Shown here piece by piece: positions 49,024 through 58,208 of a stretch of 64,000 nt of DNA. Position 1 is the stretch's first letter. Every line of letters begins with the position of its first letter. Position numbers and translations under genes: made by a program. This stretch comes from Treponema sp. (GTDB taxonomy: Bacteria > Spirochaetota > Spirochaetia > Treponematales > Treponemataceae). The notes under the pieces were generated by a model. It had not been told where the DNA came from. It was given only the letters and a program-made list of their open reading frames with translations, and did no database searches. The DNA lies in the NCBI GenBank assembly GCA_017470605.1, contig JAFUYH010000021.1:62001-126000 (forward strand), in the 5' to 3' direction.

Positions 49024-49164
49024 ATGAACAAGCAAGTTATACCAAAAATTTCTGTTTGCCTTCCCGTTTACGGCACTGAGCCTTTGCTTGCGCAGTGCCT
49101 GCGTTCTGTATTCCTGCAGGATTTTGTTGAGCGTGTGGAAGCAAGCATGAGGAAACGGCTATGA
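49024..49164 (+). pseudogene. GT2 reduced to 46 codons by internal deletion
   Basis: Encodes 'KISVCLPVYGTEPLLAQCLR' plus 'SVFLQDF', then jumps directly to the C-terminal 'FVERVEASMRKRL'. The junction falls at 'QDF' of the N-terminus (as in 'EQDFNSVE') and 'KDFVERMEA' of the C-terminus, where both parents would share GATTTT. About 200-290 residues are missing. The frame is intact with ATG and stop, preceded by TATACT. Confidence 0.75.
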
Positions 49165-49229
49165 AAAACACAGAGATATGGTTATAATAAATTGTTATGT
49201 AATCTATTTTATAATAGGGGTACAGCAAT

Positions 49230-50543
49230 ATGAAACGAATGTTTTTTAAAATCATTTTTGTTCTGGGAATCTTATGTTTTACTTCTTGTGCTGGCAATCT
49301 GGAAGAAAAAAGAGATATCAGATTAACCATTTCAGAAAACTTGTTTGCTGGCGTTCCAAGACTTGCAGATTCAGATTCGCTGACTTTAACGCTTTCGCTT
49401 TACAATGCAGACCGTGAAGAAAAAATCGATGATAAGACTGTAGAATGGAAGGGTAAAAATGAAACTGTTGTTTTTGAAGGTATCTCTTTAGGAACTTTAA
49501 TTTATATTTATGGTGAAATTACTGATTTCAATAATAAAGTCTTATACAACGGAAGTTCAGAAACTAAAAAGGTTGAAGAAGATGTTGTGATTTCGCTCAA
49601 ACTGACTGCGGTTAAGGTTAATGATGAAGAAATTGAGCCTGTAGATCCTTCTCCTGTAGAAGAAAAGGAAGAAGATGAAAAAGCAGTTGATGTGAGTGGA
49701 ATAATTTCTTTTGAAGACGCAACTCTTATTCAGTATATTGAATCAGATATTGATATTTCTGCTGGTGAAAGCCTTACGGTGAATACACCTGTTACGTTTA
49801 CGGCTAAAAACAAAGATGGAAATGAAATTCCTGCAGACGAGGTTAAATGGACAATTAAGGTTCTGTATAAAGAAAAAGATATTAATTCTTTAACTGATGC
49901 AGTTTATTACACCGTAAATCAAAATCAGCTTACAATTTCTTCTCTGCCATCTTATGAATTTGCTTATACAATTTATGTAGATGCTTCTTATAAAAAATCT
50001 ATACTTAACAAAATGATTGAAAATGTGAGTGTAGAAAATTATTATGAAATGGATTTAACAGATGCTGGGGATTCGCTTGACCAAAAAATGCTGGAATTCA
50101 GCAATGATGTAACAACAGATATTACTCTTAAAATTGTTGGTACAACCAGTGAAAATTATGATAGAGTTTTTTCTGCCCTCTGTAATAATTACACAAAATC
50201 ATACAATATAAAACTTGATTGTTCAGAACTGACAACTTCTGTTTCGGAAAAATCCTTGTCTTGGGAATCAACCTTTATCAATGCTGAATTCCTTACAGAT
50301 ATTATTTTGCCGGCAGATTTAACAAAAATTACATTTGCATCAGAAAATGGATGTACAAATCTAAAAACTCTTAAATTTACAAATGAAGATACTGCTGGCT
50401 GGATATTTACTCCTTCTGATGGTGGTGAAACAAGAGAAATTGATGTTTCAGATTCAGAATTAAATGTAAAATACCTTTTAGGTCTGGATGGTCTGGATGA
50501 AGCACTTTCTTGGAAAAATGGAACTTTATCTTATGGAAATTAA
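49230..50543 (+). CDS. Lipoprotein with short LRR-like C-terminus (module B, first gene)
   Basis: 437 residues; lipobox 'LCFTSCAGN'. Beta-rich, with an acidic linker ('PSPVEEKEEDEKAVD', ~143-157) and a C-terminal repeat region 'LTDIILPADLTKITFASENG' 'CTNLKTLKF', corresponding to the BspA-like end of the 821-residue lipoprotein at 40.6 kb but with only about one repeat left. AGGGG is 9 bases before the ATG, downstream of a TATAAT. Followed after 26 bases by the module B propeller-like lipoprotein gene. Confidence 0.7.
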   Translation: MKRMFFKIIFVLGILCFTSCAGNLEEKRDIRLTISENLFAGVPRLADSDSLTLTLSLYNADREEKIDDKTVEWKGKNETVVFEGISLGTLIYIYGEITDFNNKVLYNGSSETKKVEEDVVISLKLTAVKVNDEEIEPVDPSPVEEKEEDEKAVDVSGIISFEDATLIQYIESDIDISAGESLTVNTPVTFTAKNKDGNEIPADEVKWTIKVLYKEKDINSLTDAVYYTVNQNQLTISSLPSYEFAYTIYVDASYKKSILNKMIENVSVENYYEMDLTDAGDSLDQKMLEFSNDVTTDITLKIVGTTSENYDRVFSALCNNYTKSYNIKLDCSELTTSVSEKSLSWESTFINAEFLTDIILPADLTKITFASENGCTNLKTLKFTNEDTAGWIFTPSDGGETREIDVSDSELNVKYLLGLDGLDEALSWKNGTLSYGN

Positions 50544-50569
50544 GGAAATTAAGGAGAGGAGGAATCTCT

Positions 50570-52786
50570 ATGAAAAATACAAAATTATGTAAATCACTGT
50601 TAATTTTGTGGATTGTATCTTTATTTGCGTCATGTGCAGGGCTTGGAGAAACAAAAGATACTAAAATTATTGTAAGCGGAAGTTTTTCTGGAAATTCAAA
50701 TGAAAATACGGCACGTACTGCAACTAGTTCTTTTAGTGATTCGCTTACATGGTCTCTAGAAGCATATTCAATTGGAGCAGACGGTGAAGTGGATTCTGCA
50801 AGCAAGGTTGAAGGAAGTGTAAAAAGCGACCTGTCATTTACAGTTGAATTGCCGGCGGTAGGAAAGTATCAGTTTAGGGCGATTGGAAAAGCTGAAAGTC
50901 AGCAGGTTTTCTTAGGTTTAGTTGATGAAAACATTGCCGAAAGTGGAAATAATGCGCTTTTGATTCCTGTAAGTCCTTGTTCTGAAGACGATGGAAAAAT
51001 CAGGCTTTCCATTAAGGACCAGTCTTCGTCCAGTTTGAAAAAACTTGTTGTAAAAGAAGACGGCTCTGAAATTTCTACTGCAGATTTTAATGAAACAGGG
51101 CTTGTGGAACTAAACATTGCAAACCTTTCTTGCGGTGTGCATAGACTTATACTTTCTTTTGAAGATGAAATAGGCAACGTGCTTTATTCCTGCCACGAAG
51201 CCTTTAATGTTTTTGGCGGCCTTACAACAGACATCTGGTATGGTAACGCCCCTTATTTAACTAAAGATGATTCCGGCAGCTACCAATTCATTATTACTTC
51301 TGACCTGATTACAAAATACGGTGCAGAAATTGTACCGAGTACGCAGATGGTGTTGTATAGTTATGACAGTGATTCTCAATATTCTTATTATTTAGCAAAT
51401 TCTGCCACGGAAAGTTCGGAACAGGCCGAGTCAATACTTGGTAATCAGTATAATCAGGCTGATTTCTGCTTTGATTCTAATGGCAATGTATATCTGGGAA
51501 CTTGCATTGATATGATGCAGTTTTATTACTATGATGGCACAGAAAAAAGTAATAACGGAAAGATTGCCCTTGTTGCCGCTGGTTCAGATGATTTTAACTC
51601 TCCACAAATTACAACTGGTTACCTTTCATATGACTTTGCAAAAAAACAACTGTGGGTGGCTTCTAATGGGGCATTGGAAAAGTTTTCTGAACTGTCACCT
51701 GTAGACGAAAATCTGGCAGCTACAGTTGATGAGGCAGATTATACAGCAACTGTTACTACATACAATTACCGCACAACTGATTTAGGTATAGAAGATACTC
51801 CTCTTGCTGCCTGTGTTTATAATGATATTGCATATTTAGTTTATAAAAATAATACAGCTGGCACAGATACTACGACTCCAGTTTCTTTTAGCCTGATAAA
51901 ATGTGATATTTCCTCCGCAGAAGTAGATGATGAAGATGAAACTGCCTTTAGTATTCCGAATGTAGCAAAAGTTGCAGAACTTTGTGCAGGTATGAACTTG
52001 TCTTCCTCTGCCACAATCACTGATATGCTCTACCAGGACGGCGCGGTGTATATGCTGTTGCGAGACGTGGCAACTGCTGATACTTGGAGTACAATTTACA
52101 GCCGCGGTGCGCTTATAAAATACGATTGCCTTCTTGGTACAGTAAAAACTTTAGGCTGGACAGACACAGCTTCTGCTTTGTCAGGTGATAAGTATGTATA
52201 TACCTTTTATGTTAGTGGTAATGGATACAATATCAATTATCGATATGACAGAATTGGAAATGGTGGGGTTAAAGGGGAATATGATGTCCTCTTGAAGTGC
52301 AGTGACCTTGGCGAAAATACGCCTCAACTGTATACGGTAAGTGCCGAAAATGAAGAGTCGGCTTTCTGTGGTCCTCAGAAATTTGTCGCACTCAAGCCTA
52401 AGAAACTGCTTATTGCGGACGATGGTGTTGCCTTCTACACGGATTCCATTGGCGCATATAAATTCCGCAATAAAAACCGTGTCGTTACCGTTGATTTGGA
52501 GAGTTTTGCCATTGAAAATGTAGCAGAAGCATCGGTTTCTTTTGGCACTGATGCAGACGCAGTTCCAAGCAATGCCTGCATCTATCCTAATCTCAGCAGC
52601 CTGTCTACAGATACTCCTATATACATCTATAAGGATGGTTCGCACGAAGCCTGTGGCGATGATATAACTCAATTTTATTACCATGGTTCTAGTTTTACAG
52701 TTAAGAGTTCTTTCTTTAACTCTGGCGCTGCGACCTACGCTTTCCCTTGCGGTGACGGCGAAGAAGTTATTGATGACGGCGAATAA
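50570..52786 (+). CDS. Lipoprotein with propeller-like repeats (module B, second gene)
   Basis: 738 residues; lipobox 'VSLFASCAGL'. Paralogue of the lipoprotein at 43.1 kb with several blocks almost identical ('LYQDGAVYMLLRD', 'GPQKFVALKPKKLLIADDGV', 'NRVVTVDLESFAI') and the same N-terminal 'RTATSSFSDSLTWSLEA'. A longer frame starts 60 bases earlier inside the previous gene, but GAGGAGG sits 7-8 bases before the chosen ATG. Predicted to be surface or periplasmic; ligand unknown. Confidence 0.74.
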   Translation: MKNTKLCKSLLILWIVSLFASCAGLGETKDTKIIVSGSFSGNSNENTARTATSSFSDSLTWSLEAYSIGADGEVDSASKVEGSVKSDLSFTVELPAVGKYQFRAIGKAESQQVFLGLVDENIAESGNNALLIPVSPCSEDDGKIRLSIKDQSSSSLKKLVVKEDGSEISTADFNETGLVELNIANLSCGVHRLILSFEDEIGNVLYSCHEAFNVFGGLTTDIWYGNAPYLTKDDSGSYQFIITSDLITKYGAEIVPSTQMVLYSYDSDSQYSYYLANSATESSEQAESILGNQYNQADFCFDSNGNVYLGTCIDMMQFYYYDGTEKSNNGKIALVAAGSDDFNSPQITTGYLSYDFAKKQLWVASNGALEKFSELSPVDENLAATVDEADYTATVTTYNYRTTDLGIEDTPLAACVYNDIAYLVYKNNTAGTDTTTPVSFSLIKCDISSAEVDDEDETAFSIPNVAKVAELCAGMNLSSSATITDMLYQDGAVYMLLRDVATADTWSTIYSRGALIKYDCLLGTVKTLGWTDTASALSGDKYVYTFYVSGNGYNINYRYDRIGNGGVKGEYDVLLKCSDLGENTPQLYTVSAENEESAFCGPQKFVALKPKKLLIADDGVAFYTDSIGAYKFRNKNRVVTVDLESFAIENVAEASVSFGTDADAVPSNACIYPNLSSLSTDTPIYIYKDGSHEACGDDITQFYYHGSSFTVKSSFFNSGAATYAFPCGDGEEVIDDGE

Positions 52787-53000
52787 TCTCTCTGCATTCG
52801 CCACTCCCGCAGTTTTTTAAGGGGGTGTAGCGAAGACTTTGGGCTGAGCCCAGGGGGGAAGAATCGTTTCGCTTTCCCCCGCTCACGGCATTTTCCTGTT
52901 TAGGAAAAGATTCTGGAAAAAATCGAAAAATAATCAAAAATATTTTAAATTTTCGGTGATAAGGGTATAATTAACATTATAACTAACATTAGGCTTGTAT
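52787..53000. other. 214-base intergenic region with several hairpins
   Basis: Contains TGGGCT/AGCCCA (one-base loop), a GGGGGAA/TTCCCCC hairpin with an internal CGTTTCG, and TTTTCC/GGAAAA. It is more GC-rich than the surrounding genes up to about 52.9 kb, then AT-rich with a TATAAT (~52970) before the GT2 gene. No coding sequence recognised. Confidence 0.45.
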
Positions 53001-54017
53001 ATGAAAAAAAAGAAACCTCTTATCTCTGTATGTATTCCTCTTTATGAAACGGAGCACTTTCTGGCTCAGTGCCTTTATTCTGTGGCAGTGCAGGATTTTG
53101 ATGATTTTGAGGTTGTGATTGTGAGTGATGCAAGCCGCGGGCGGGATGAAAAAGGGCGGTCTGCAAAAAAGATTGTGAGGCTTGTCCAAAAAGAAGGTAA
53201 CAGGCTTCGTAAGAAACAAGGCCTTTCGCCTGTTGATTTTCGCTTTATTGAGCATAGTGAAAACCGAGGACTGATAGAGGTTAGACGTACACTTTGTTTT
53301 CAGGCCCGGGCTGCCTATATGACTCAATTGGATAGTGATGACCAGATGGAAGAAGGGGCTTTGTCGGCCTTGTACAATACTGCTCTTTTGGGTGATTATG
53401 ATATTGTGCACGGAACGAGTAGGGCAGGAACTTTCCTGTCTGATAATTCATTTGTTCCTGCAAAAGAAAACCGCTATGGTAAAATCTTTTATGGAGAAAT
53501 ATATGGCAGGGAAGTCTTTAGGCGCTGGCTTATTGACGGAGCTTTTACTGCAAATACCTGGGGCAAACTGATAAAGCGCGAACTCTGGCTACAGGCTTTT
53601 GAAAATATTCCTTATACAGAATGTAACATGGCCGATGATGTCTTACTCTTCTTTTTTCTTTCCCAATATGCAAAATCTTACAGGGGAATAGAAGCCAGAG
53701 TTTACCGCTACCGTGTAAACAGCGGAATGTCTAGCGGCCGCAAGATTGACAGCCTGCACAAATGGAAAATGATTTGTACTGCGGCAAGTGTGTTTACCGT
53801 TATTTCGCAATGGTGCGAAGCTCATAAAACTGAAATTCAGCCAGATGAATTGAATTATTTGCGTAAAATGACAAGCTACTATCTTGGAAATAACATAAAC
53901 CAGATGCACGAAACGGTAATCCCAGAGCTTCAGCCTGCCGCCCGCGAAATGCTCTGCGAATACTGGGGCGAGTCTTTTGTTGAGCACATGGAAACAGCTA
54001 TGAAAAATAAAGCTTGA
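53001..54017 (+). CDS. GT2 family glycosyltransferase, full length
   Basis: 338 residues, the intact reference for the two shortened copies upstream. GT-A features: 'ISVCIPLYETEHFLAQCLYS', 'VIVSDASRGRDEKG', DxD-type 'MTQLDSDDQMEEGAL', then 'GAFTANTWGKLIKRELW' and 'NMADDVLLFFFLSQYAKSYR', and C-terminal 'MLCEYWGESFVEHMETAM'. Likely transfers a sugar to an envelope glycan or protein; donor unknown. The first codon choice is ATG 53001; a TTG six bases earlier is also in frame. Ribosome site weak (AGG). No rpn gene is paired with this copy. Confidence 0.86.
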   Translation: MKKKKPLISVCIPLYETEHFLAQCLYSVAVQDFDDFEVVIVSDASRGRDEKGRSAKKIVRLVQKEGNRLRKKQGLSPVDFRFIEHSENRGLIEVRRTLCFQARAAYMTQLDSDDQMEEGALSALYNTALLGDYDIVHGTSRAGTFLSDNSFVPAKENRYGKIFYGEIYGREVFRRWLIDGAFTANTWGKLIKRELWLQAFENIPYTECNMADDVLLFFFLSQYAKSYRGIEARVYRYRVNSGMSSGRKIDSLHKWKMICTAASVFTVISQWCEAHKTEIQPDELNYLRKMTSYYLGNNINQMHETVIPELQPAAREMLCEYWGESFVEHMETAMKNKA

Positions 54018-54031
54018 TTTATGCAATGTAT

Positions 54032-54057
54032 TATTGTATTATTGAGATAATACAATA
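54032..54057. promoter_or_regulatory. Candidate GntR operator 1 (inverted repeat)
   Basis: Arms TATTGTATTAT and ATAATACAATA around TGAG, upstream of the gntR-type gene; shares TGTATTA/TAATACA with operator 2. Confidence 0.45.
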
Positions 54058-54112
54058 TTGTATTAAGACAGTACTACAGCAGTGTGCCAGTACATTATTG
54101 TATTAGTATATA

Positions 54113-54128
54113 ACTGTATTAATACAGT
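54113..54128. promoter_or_regulatory. Candidate GntR operator 2 (perfect palindrome)
   Basis: ACTGTATTAATACAGT, a 16-bp perfect palindrome 22 bases before the regulator start, positioned to block its own transcription or initiation. Confidence 0.5.
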
Positions 54129-54150
54129 AGCCATAAAAAGGAGGCCCCAA

Positions 54151-54546
54151 TTGGACTACCGTTTTACGGATGAAAAACCAATTTATGCTCAACTTGTGGA
54201 ATATTTTAAAACAGAAATAATTTCTGGAGAAAGACAACCGGGAAGTCGTCTTGAATCAGTGCGGGATTTGGCATTAAAAGCAAAAGTGAATCCTAACACA
54301 ATGCAAAAGGCACTTGCAGAAATGGAAAGAATCGGGCTTGTAAAGACAGAAAGAACAAGCGGACGCTTTGTTACGGATAATCTGGATTTAATCGACCAAA
54401 TGAGGCGTGAAGTTGCCAATTCCTACATGAAAGTATTTGTAGAAAAAATGCTGGCCTTAGGTTTTGGAAAGAATGAGTTGCCGGATTTGATTACAGGTTT
54501 TTGTAATCTAAAGGCAGGATTAGGAACTGATGACAAAATCAGTTAA
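54151..54546 (+). CDS. GntR family regulator, YtrA type
   Basis: 131 residues: a winged helix-turn-helix ('DEKPIYAQLVEYFKTEIISG', 'LESVRDLALKAKVNPNTMQK', 'ALAEMERIGLVKTERTSGRF') and only a short helical tail, the layout of YtrA-subfamily repressors that control linked ABC transporters. Start TTG with AAAAGGAGG 8 bases upstream; the longer frame begins in AT-rich operator DNA. It overlaps or abuts the ABC ATPase gene. Two palindromes in its leader are probable binding sites. Confidence 0.88.
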   Translation: MDYRFTDEKPIYAQLVEYFKTEIISGERQPGSRLESVRDLALKAKVNPNTMQKALAEMERIGLVKTERTSGRFVTDNLDLIDQMRREVANSYMKVFVEKMLALGFGKNELPDLITGFCNLKAGLGTDDKIS

Positions 54547-54571
54547 TCAGAAAAACAGGAGTGAAAATCAG

Positions 54572-55270
54572 ATGGAAACAGTTCTTGAATGTAATAATCT
54601 CACAAAAAAATATCTTACAAAAACTGCGCTGGATGGAATAAATCTGGAAGTTCCAAAAGGGGCAATTGTAGGGCTTCTTGGTCCAAATGGCAGCGGAAAA
54701 ACAACCCTGCTTAAACTTGCGGCAGGTTTATTAAAGCCGACTGGTGGAGAAATAAAAGTATGCGGATTAAAGCCTGGTGCAGAATCAAAAGAGATTTCTG
54801 CATATCAGCCAGATCGTGTTTATCTGAATGACTGGATGACGGTTAGTGACCTTGTTCAGATGATGGCCGATTTTTATCCGAATTTCCGTCGGGAAAAAGC
54901 AGACGAAATGCTTAAGGCACTGAAAATTGAAGCCCGGGATAAATTAAAATCACTTTCAAAAGGAACAAAAGAAAAGGTTCAGCTTATTCTTACCATGAGC
55001 CGAGAAGTTCCTTTTTATATGCTGGATGAACCGATTGGTGGTGTAGACCCTGCCGCACGTGATTACATCCTTAATACAATAATCGCTAATTACAGTGAAA
55101 ATGCAACGGTAATTCTTTCAACACATTTAATCAGTGATATTGAATCTGTATTGAATTATGTTCTTTTTCTAAAAGAAGGGCATATAATCCGCCAGGGTGA
55201 TGCAGATGAAATTCGTGAAGAATGCGGAATGTCTATTGATTCACTTTTCCGCGAAGAATTCAGATGTTAG
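54572..55270 (+). CDS. ABC transporter ATP-binding protein
   Basis: 232 residues. Walker A 'GLLGPNGSGKTTLLKL', a variant signature 'LKSLSKGTKEKVQLILTM', Walker B with catalytic Glu 'FYMLDEPIGGVDP', and switch His 'STHLISDIE'. The short format and lack of a regulatory domain resemble YtrB/YxlF-type exporters. The ATG has AGGAG 10 bases upstream; an in-frame ATG 42 bases earlier overlaps the regulator gene and is possible. Energises the adjacent permease, likely for lipid, antibiotic or peptide export (family inference). Confidence 0.9.
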   Translation: METVLECNNLTKKYLTKTALDGINLEVPKGAIVGLLGPNGSGKTTLLKLAAGLLKPTGGEIKVCGLKPGAESKEISAYQPDRVYLNDWMTVSDLVQMMADFYPNFRREKADEMLKALKIEARDKLKSLSKGTKEKVQLILTMSREVPFYMLDEPIGGVDPAARDYILNTIIANYSENATVILSTHLISDIESVLNYVLFLKEGHIIRQGDADEIREECGMSIDSLFREEFRC

Positions 55271-55303
55271 ATTTAATCGAGTTTGCTTATACAGGAGATG
55301 AAA

Positions 55304-56101
55304 ATGGAAAATAAGAAATCAATTAGAAATCCTTTCCCAAAAATTGCAAAGGTATTTAAATATGAAATGAAACATTCGGTAAGAATTCTTTTACCAGTTT
55401 ATGCAGGACTTGTTGTGATTGCTCTTCTTACGGGGCTTCTTTTTACTACACTGCCAGAAAATGATTCATTCAGTTTTTCTTTTACAACAAACATAAATGG
55501 TGTGGAAGGAGCCCTGGAACAGGCTTCAGGTTTTCTTCTTTTTCTTTATATGGTTATTGTGATTGCTTCGGCAGTATTTTCTGCAATTGTTGTTGCCAAA
55601 AGATTCAGTAACGGATTTCTGGGTGATGAAGCCTATCTGAATCTTACGCTTCCTGTTACAATTGGCGAGCATCTGTGGGGAAGAGTGTTATCTGCAATAG
55701 TATGGATATGTATTTACATTATCACCATGCTTATTTCTCTTCTTGCTGTTATGATTCGTTTGTGGAAAGATTTGTTTGGAAATTTATCTCAGGAAACTTT
55801 TACTACCGGCTTGGAATTTATTGTGATGGTCATGTCATTTGCTTTGACCCTGATTTTGTTTACATATCTGATAAATTCAATAGGTCATCTTTCTAAAAAA
55901 CACCGTACTTTTGTAAAACTGCTTGCAGTTATTGTTGTGCTTACTGTGACTTCAAGATTTTTTGGGGCATTCAATGTAGAATACCTTGATAATCATGATA
56001 AACTGTCTATGGCATATATAATTCTGTACAACAGCATTCTTTCAGTAATATATGGTACTGCAACCTATTTCATCCTCAAACTTAAACTGAATTTGGAGTA
56101 G
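55304..56101 (+). CDS. ABC transporter permease
   Basis: 265 residues, six hydrophobic segments: 'RILLPVYAGLVVIALLTGLL', 'FLLFLYMVIVIASAVFSAI', 'IVWICIYIITMLISLLAVMI', 'FIVMVMSFALTLILFTYLI', 'LLAVIVVLTV' and a final 'YIILYNSILSVIYGTATYF'. 'FLGDEAYLNLTLPVTIGEHL' matches ABC-2-type permeases of YtrC-like systems. AGGAG 7-8 bases before the ATG supports this start over one 21 bases earlier. Third gene of the GntR-ABC operon. Substrate unknown. Confidence 0.85.
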   Translation: MENKKSIRNPFPKIAKVFKYEMKHSVRILLPVYAGLVVIALLTGLLFTTLPENDSFSFSFTTNINGVEGALEQASGFLLFLYMVIVIASAVFSAIVVAKRFSNGFLGDEAYLNLTLPVTIGEHLWGRVLSAIVWICIYIITMLISLLAVMIRLWKDLFGNLSQETFTTGLEFIVMVMSFALTLILFTYLINSIGHLSKKHRTFVKLLAVIVVLTVTSRFFGAFNVEYLDNHDKLSMAYIILYNSILSVIYGTATYFILKLKLNLE

Positions 56102-56116
56102 GGGCTTTTTTATGGC

Positions 56117-58088
56117 TCAATTGTTTTCAATATTCATTATCATTTTGAGCCATTCGTTGCGGTTTGTTACCTGGAATTTTTCATAAATATGCTTTACATG
56201 CGTTGCAATTGTGCTTGTAGAAACATAAAGAATTTCACCAATTTCTTTATTTGTATGATTATCATAAATCATTTCTGCAATTTCAATTTCGCGATGAGAA
56301 AGTCTGTATTTTGTATATAATTCCATTCTAGAAGTCAGGATAGTTGATGGATGATTTTTTGTTTCAGTAATAGGTTGAGAATGATTTAATGATTGCTGTA
56401 GAAAGCAATTAATTTCATTAGCGTAACTTTCGCGACAAGCTCGTGATAATGATATAATAAATTCAACTTTGTGAATCAGTTCATCAAATGAAAATGGTTT
56501 TACTAAAAAATCAACCAGACCATCATTTTCAAATCCTGTTATAAAAGAAATATTATCTGCTGCCGTTAAAATTATGATAGGTACATTCTTTAAATCATCA
56601 CGTTTTTTACATTCATAATATAGATTTAATGCATTCATTTTTGGCATGGCACTGTCAGCTATTATTATATCAGGTTTAAACTCTAGAGTATGTTTTAGAA
56701 CTTCTATACCATTTTTTACGAATTTTTTCGTTGTACAGGAAGAAAATAAAGGTTTCATCTTATCCAGCAGAATGTTGTCGTGTTCTGCAACTATAATTGA
56801 TGATTTTTTTAATATGGAATTTTTATTTGATTTATTTTTTTGCTTGGCAGAAATTAAGTTTATATCCTGCTTTTTAATAGATATTTCCTTTTTGATATTT
56901 TTAAGAATGTAATTGCCAGAGATAAAACTTGTTAATAGAAAGCAGATGTCGTAACCAAAGTAAAAATCGTTATCAAATATGGTCATGATAGAAGAAACGT
57001 CTATCCAGATTCTTAGAAGATGAATGGACTGCCGGAATACAACATAGAAAAATAAAGGAGTCCATGCAAAAATTAATATTGTATGAGTATTTTTTTTCTT
57101 TACATTCAGGTAGATGCATAGACCAGCAATATACAAGTTCCCGAATAAAAGACAGATAAGTGAAAAAATATATGGAATGAAAATGTTGGTGACAAACAAA
57201 TAGAGGACAAAGCAGATGATGCTGCTGCAAAATAGAACTTTTGGAATGTGTTTGTATAAAGGAAAGCTCTTTCCGTCTACTATCCTTATTAGCAGAATCA
57301 TAGCAAAAAGATAGCCACAGGTTGCTGCCAGATAGCCGGTTCTCTTAAAAATCAGTAGTGAGGATGCAAAATTCCAAAGGTAAACAGGCCCCAATCCTTT
57401 TCTTGCAAGTTGATAAAGCAAAAAAGCAAATGACATAATAGAAAGATATTTTAATGAGTTTTCTCTATGAATAATAAATTCAGCAAGAAGAAAAATACTT
57501 CCAAAAAGCATTAAAAGGATAAAGACCATATGAAGGATTGTGAACAAGACTGTCTGGAAGAAAAAATACTGCGGAGTATAAAATTTTATGGTTAGATTTG
57601 TTGCATCTGAATTTTTGATTTTAAATAGATATTTACCGTCTGGAAAATCATCTGTAGAAACAGGAATGGCCATCCGCCATGAAACAAGTTGTTTTTTTGC
57701 ATTAGGAACAGCAAAGCCTGTACTGTCGTAAAGATAATATTTATTATCATCAGGTGCTTTATGAAAGGCTTCAATTGAATCAACCGATTCTGCACCAAAA
57801 CTTATAATTTGTATAGTATTGGGGGGGGGGTAGCTCTCTATTTTCACTTTGGGAACTGAGCAGGCACCAAAAAGTTCCTTTTGAAAATCCTAATGAAGTT
57901 CTAATTGTATCATTATCACATTTATTTTCTGTGTCATTTAAGGCTGAAAATCTGGCTGCAGCTTCTTCTGCAGTAAATGTGTTGTTTTCATCTATAAAAA
58001 ATGAGAATGACATTTCTTTTGCCTGAGCTGGAAGCAAAATAAAAAAGTATAGAAGAATGTTTACGACTATATATTTTATTTTTTTCAT
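56117..58088 (-). CDS. 7TM-receiver-LuxR transmembrane sensor, interrupted at a ten-base homopolymer
   Basis: Two reading frames meet at ten Gs on the plus strand (57821-57830; Cs in the gene). The first ~88 codons (from 58088) give a signal peptide 'YIVVNILLYFFILLPAQAKE' and the start of a periplasmic 7TMR-DISM domain. The remaining 560-odd codons in another frame give the rest of that domain, seven membrane segments, a receiver domain with phosphoacceptor Asp in 'IIIADSAMPKMNAL' and Lys in 'FLVKPFSF', and a LuxR helix-turn-helix ('LSHREIEIAEMIYDNHTNKE', 'IGEILYVSTSTIATHVKHIY'). Nine or twelve Cs would restore one ~656-residue protein, so this copy is OFF or contains a base-call error. No kinase domain is present. 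Confidence 0.8.
57821..57830. repeat. Homopolymer G10/C10 tract inside the sensor gene
   Basis: Ten consecutive Gs in otherwise AT-rich coding DNA. With nine, the flanking reading frames join ('ENRELPPP' to 'NTIQIISFG'). Confidence 0.9.
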
Positions 58089-58133
58089 AATACAATTTTA
58101 AGGGCAAATTATAATTTTTTCAAAAACTTTCTG

Positions 58134-58165
58134 TGAAAAAAAGAACCCCCGGAATTGACCGGGGG
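58134..58165 (-). terminator. Terminator of the two-gene lipoprotein operon
   Basis: On the minus strand CCCCCGG and CCGGGGG (7-bp stem, 6-base loop) are followed by TTCTTTTTTT. Confidence 0.82.
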
Positions 58166-58208
58166 AAAGGAAGATTATGTATTAATATAGCCTTTTGCTA
58201 GGCTTTTA

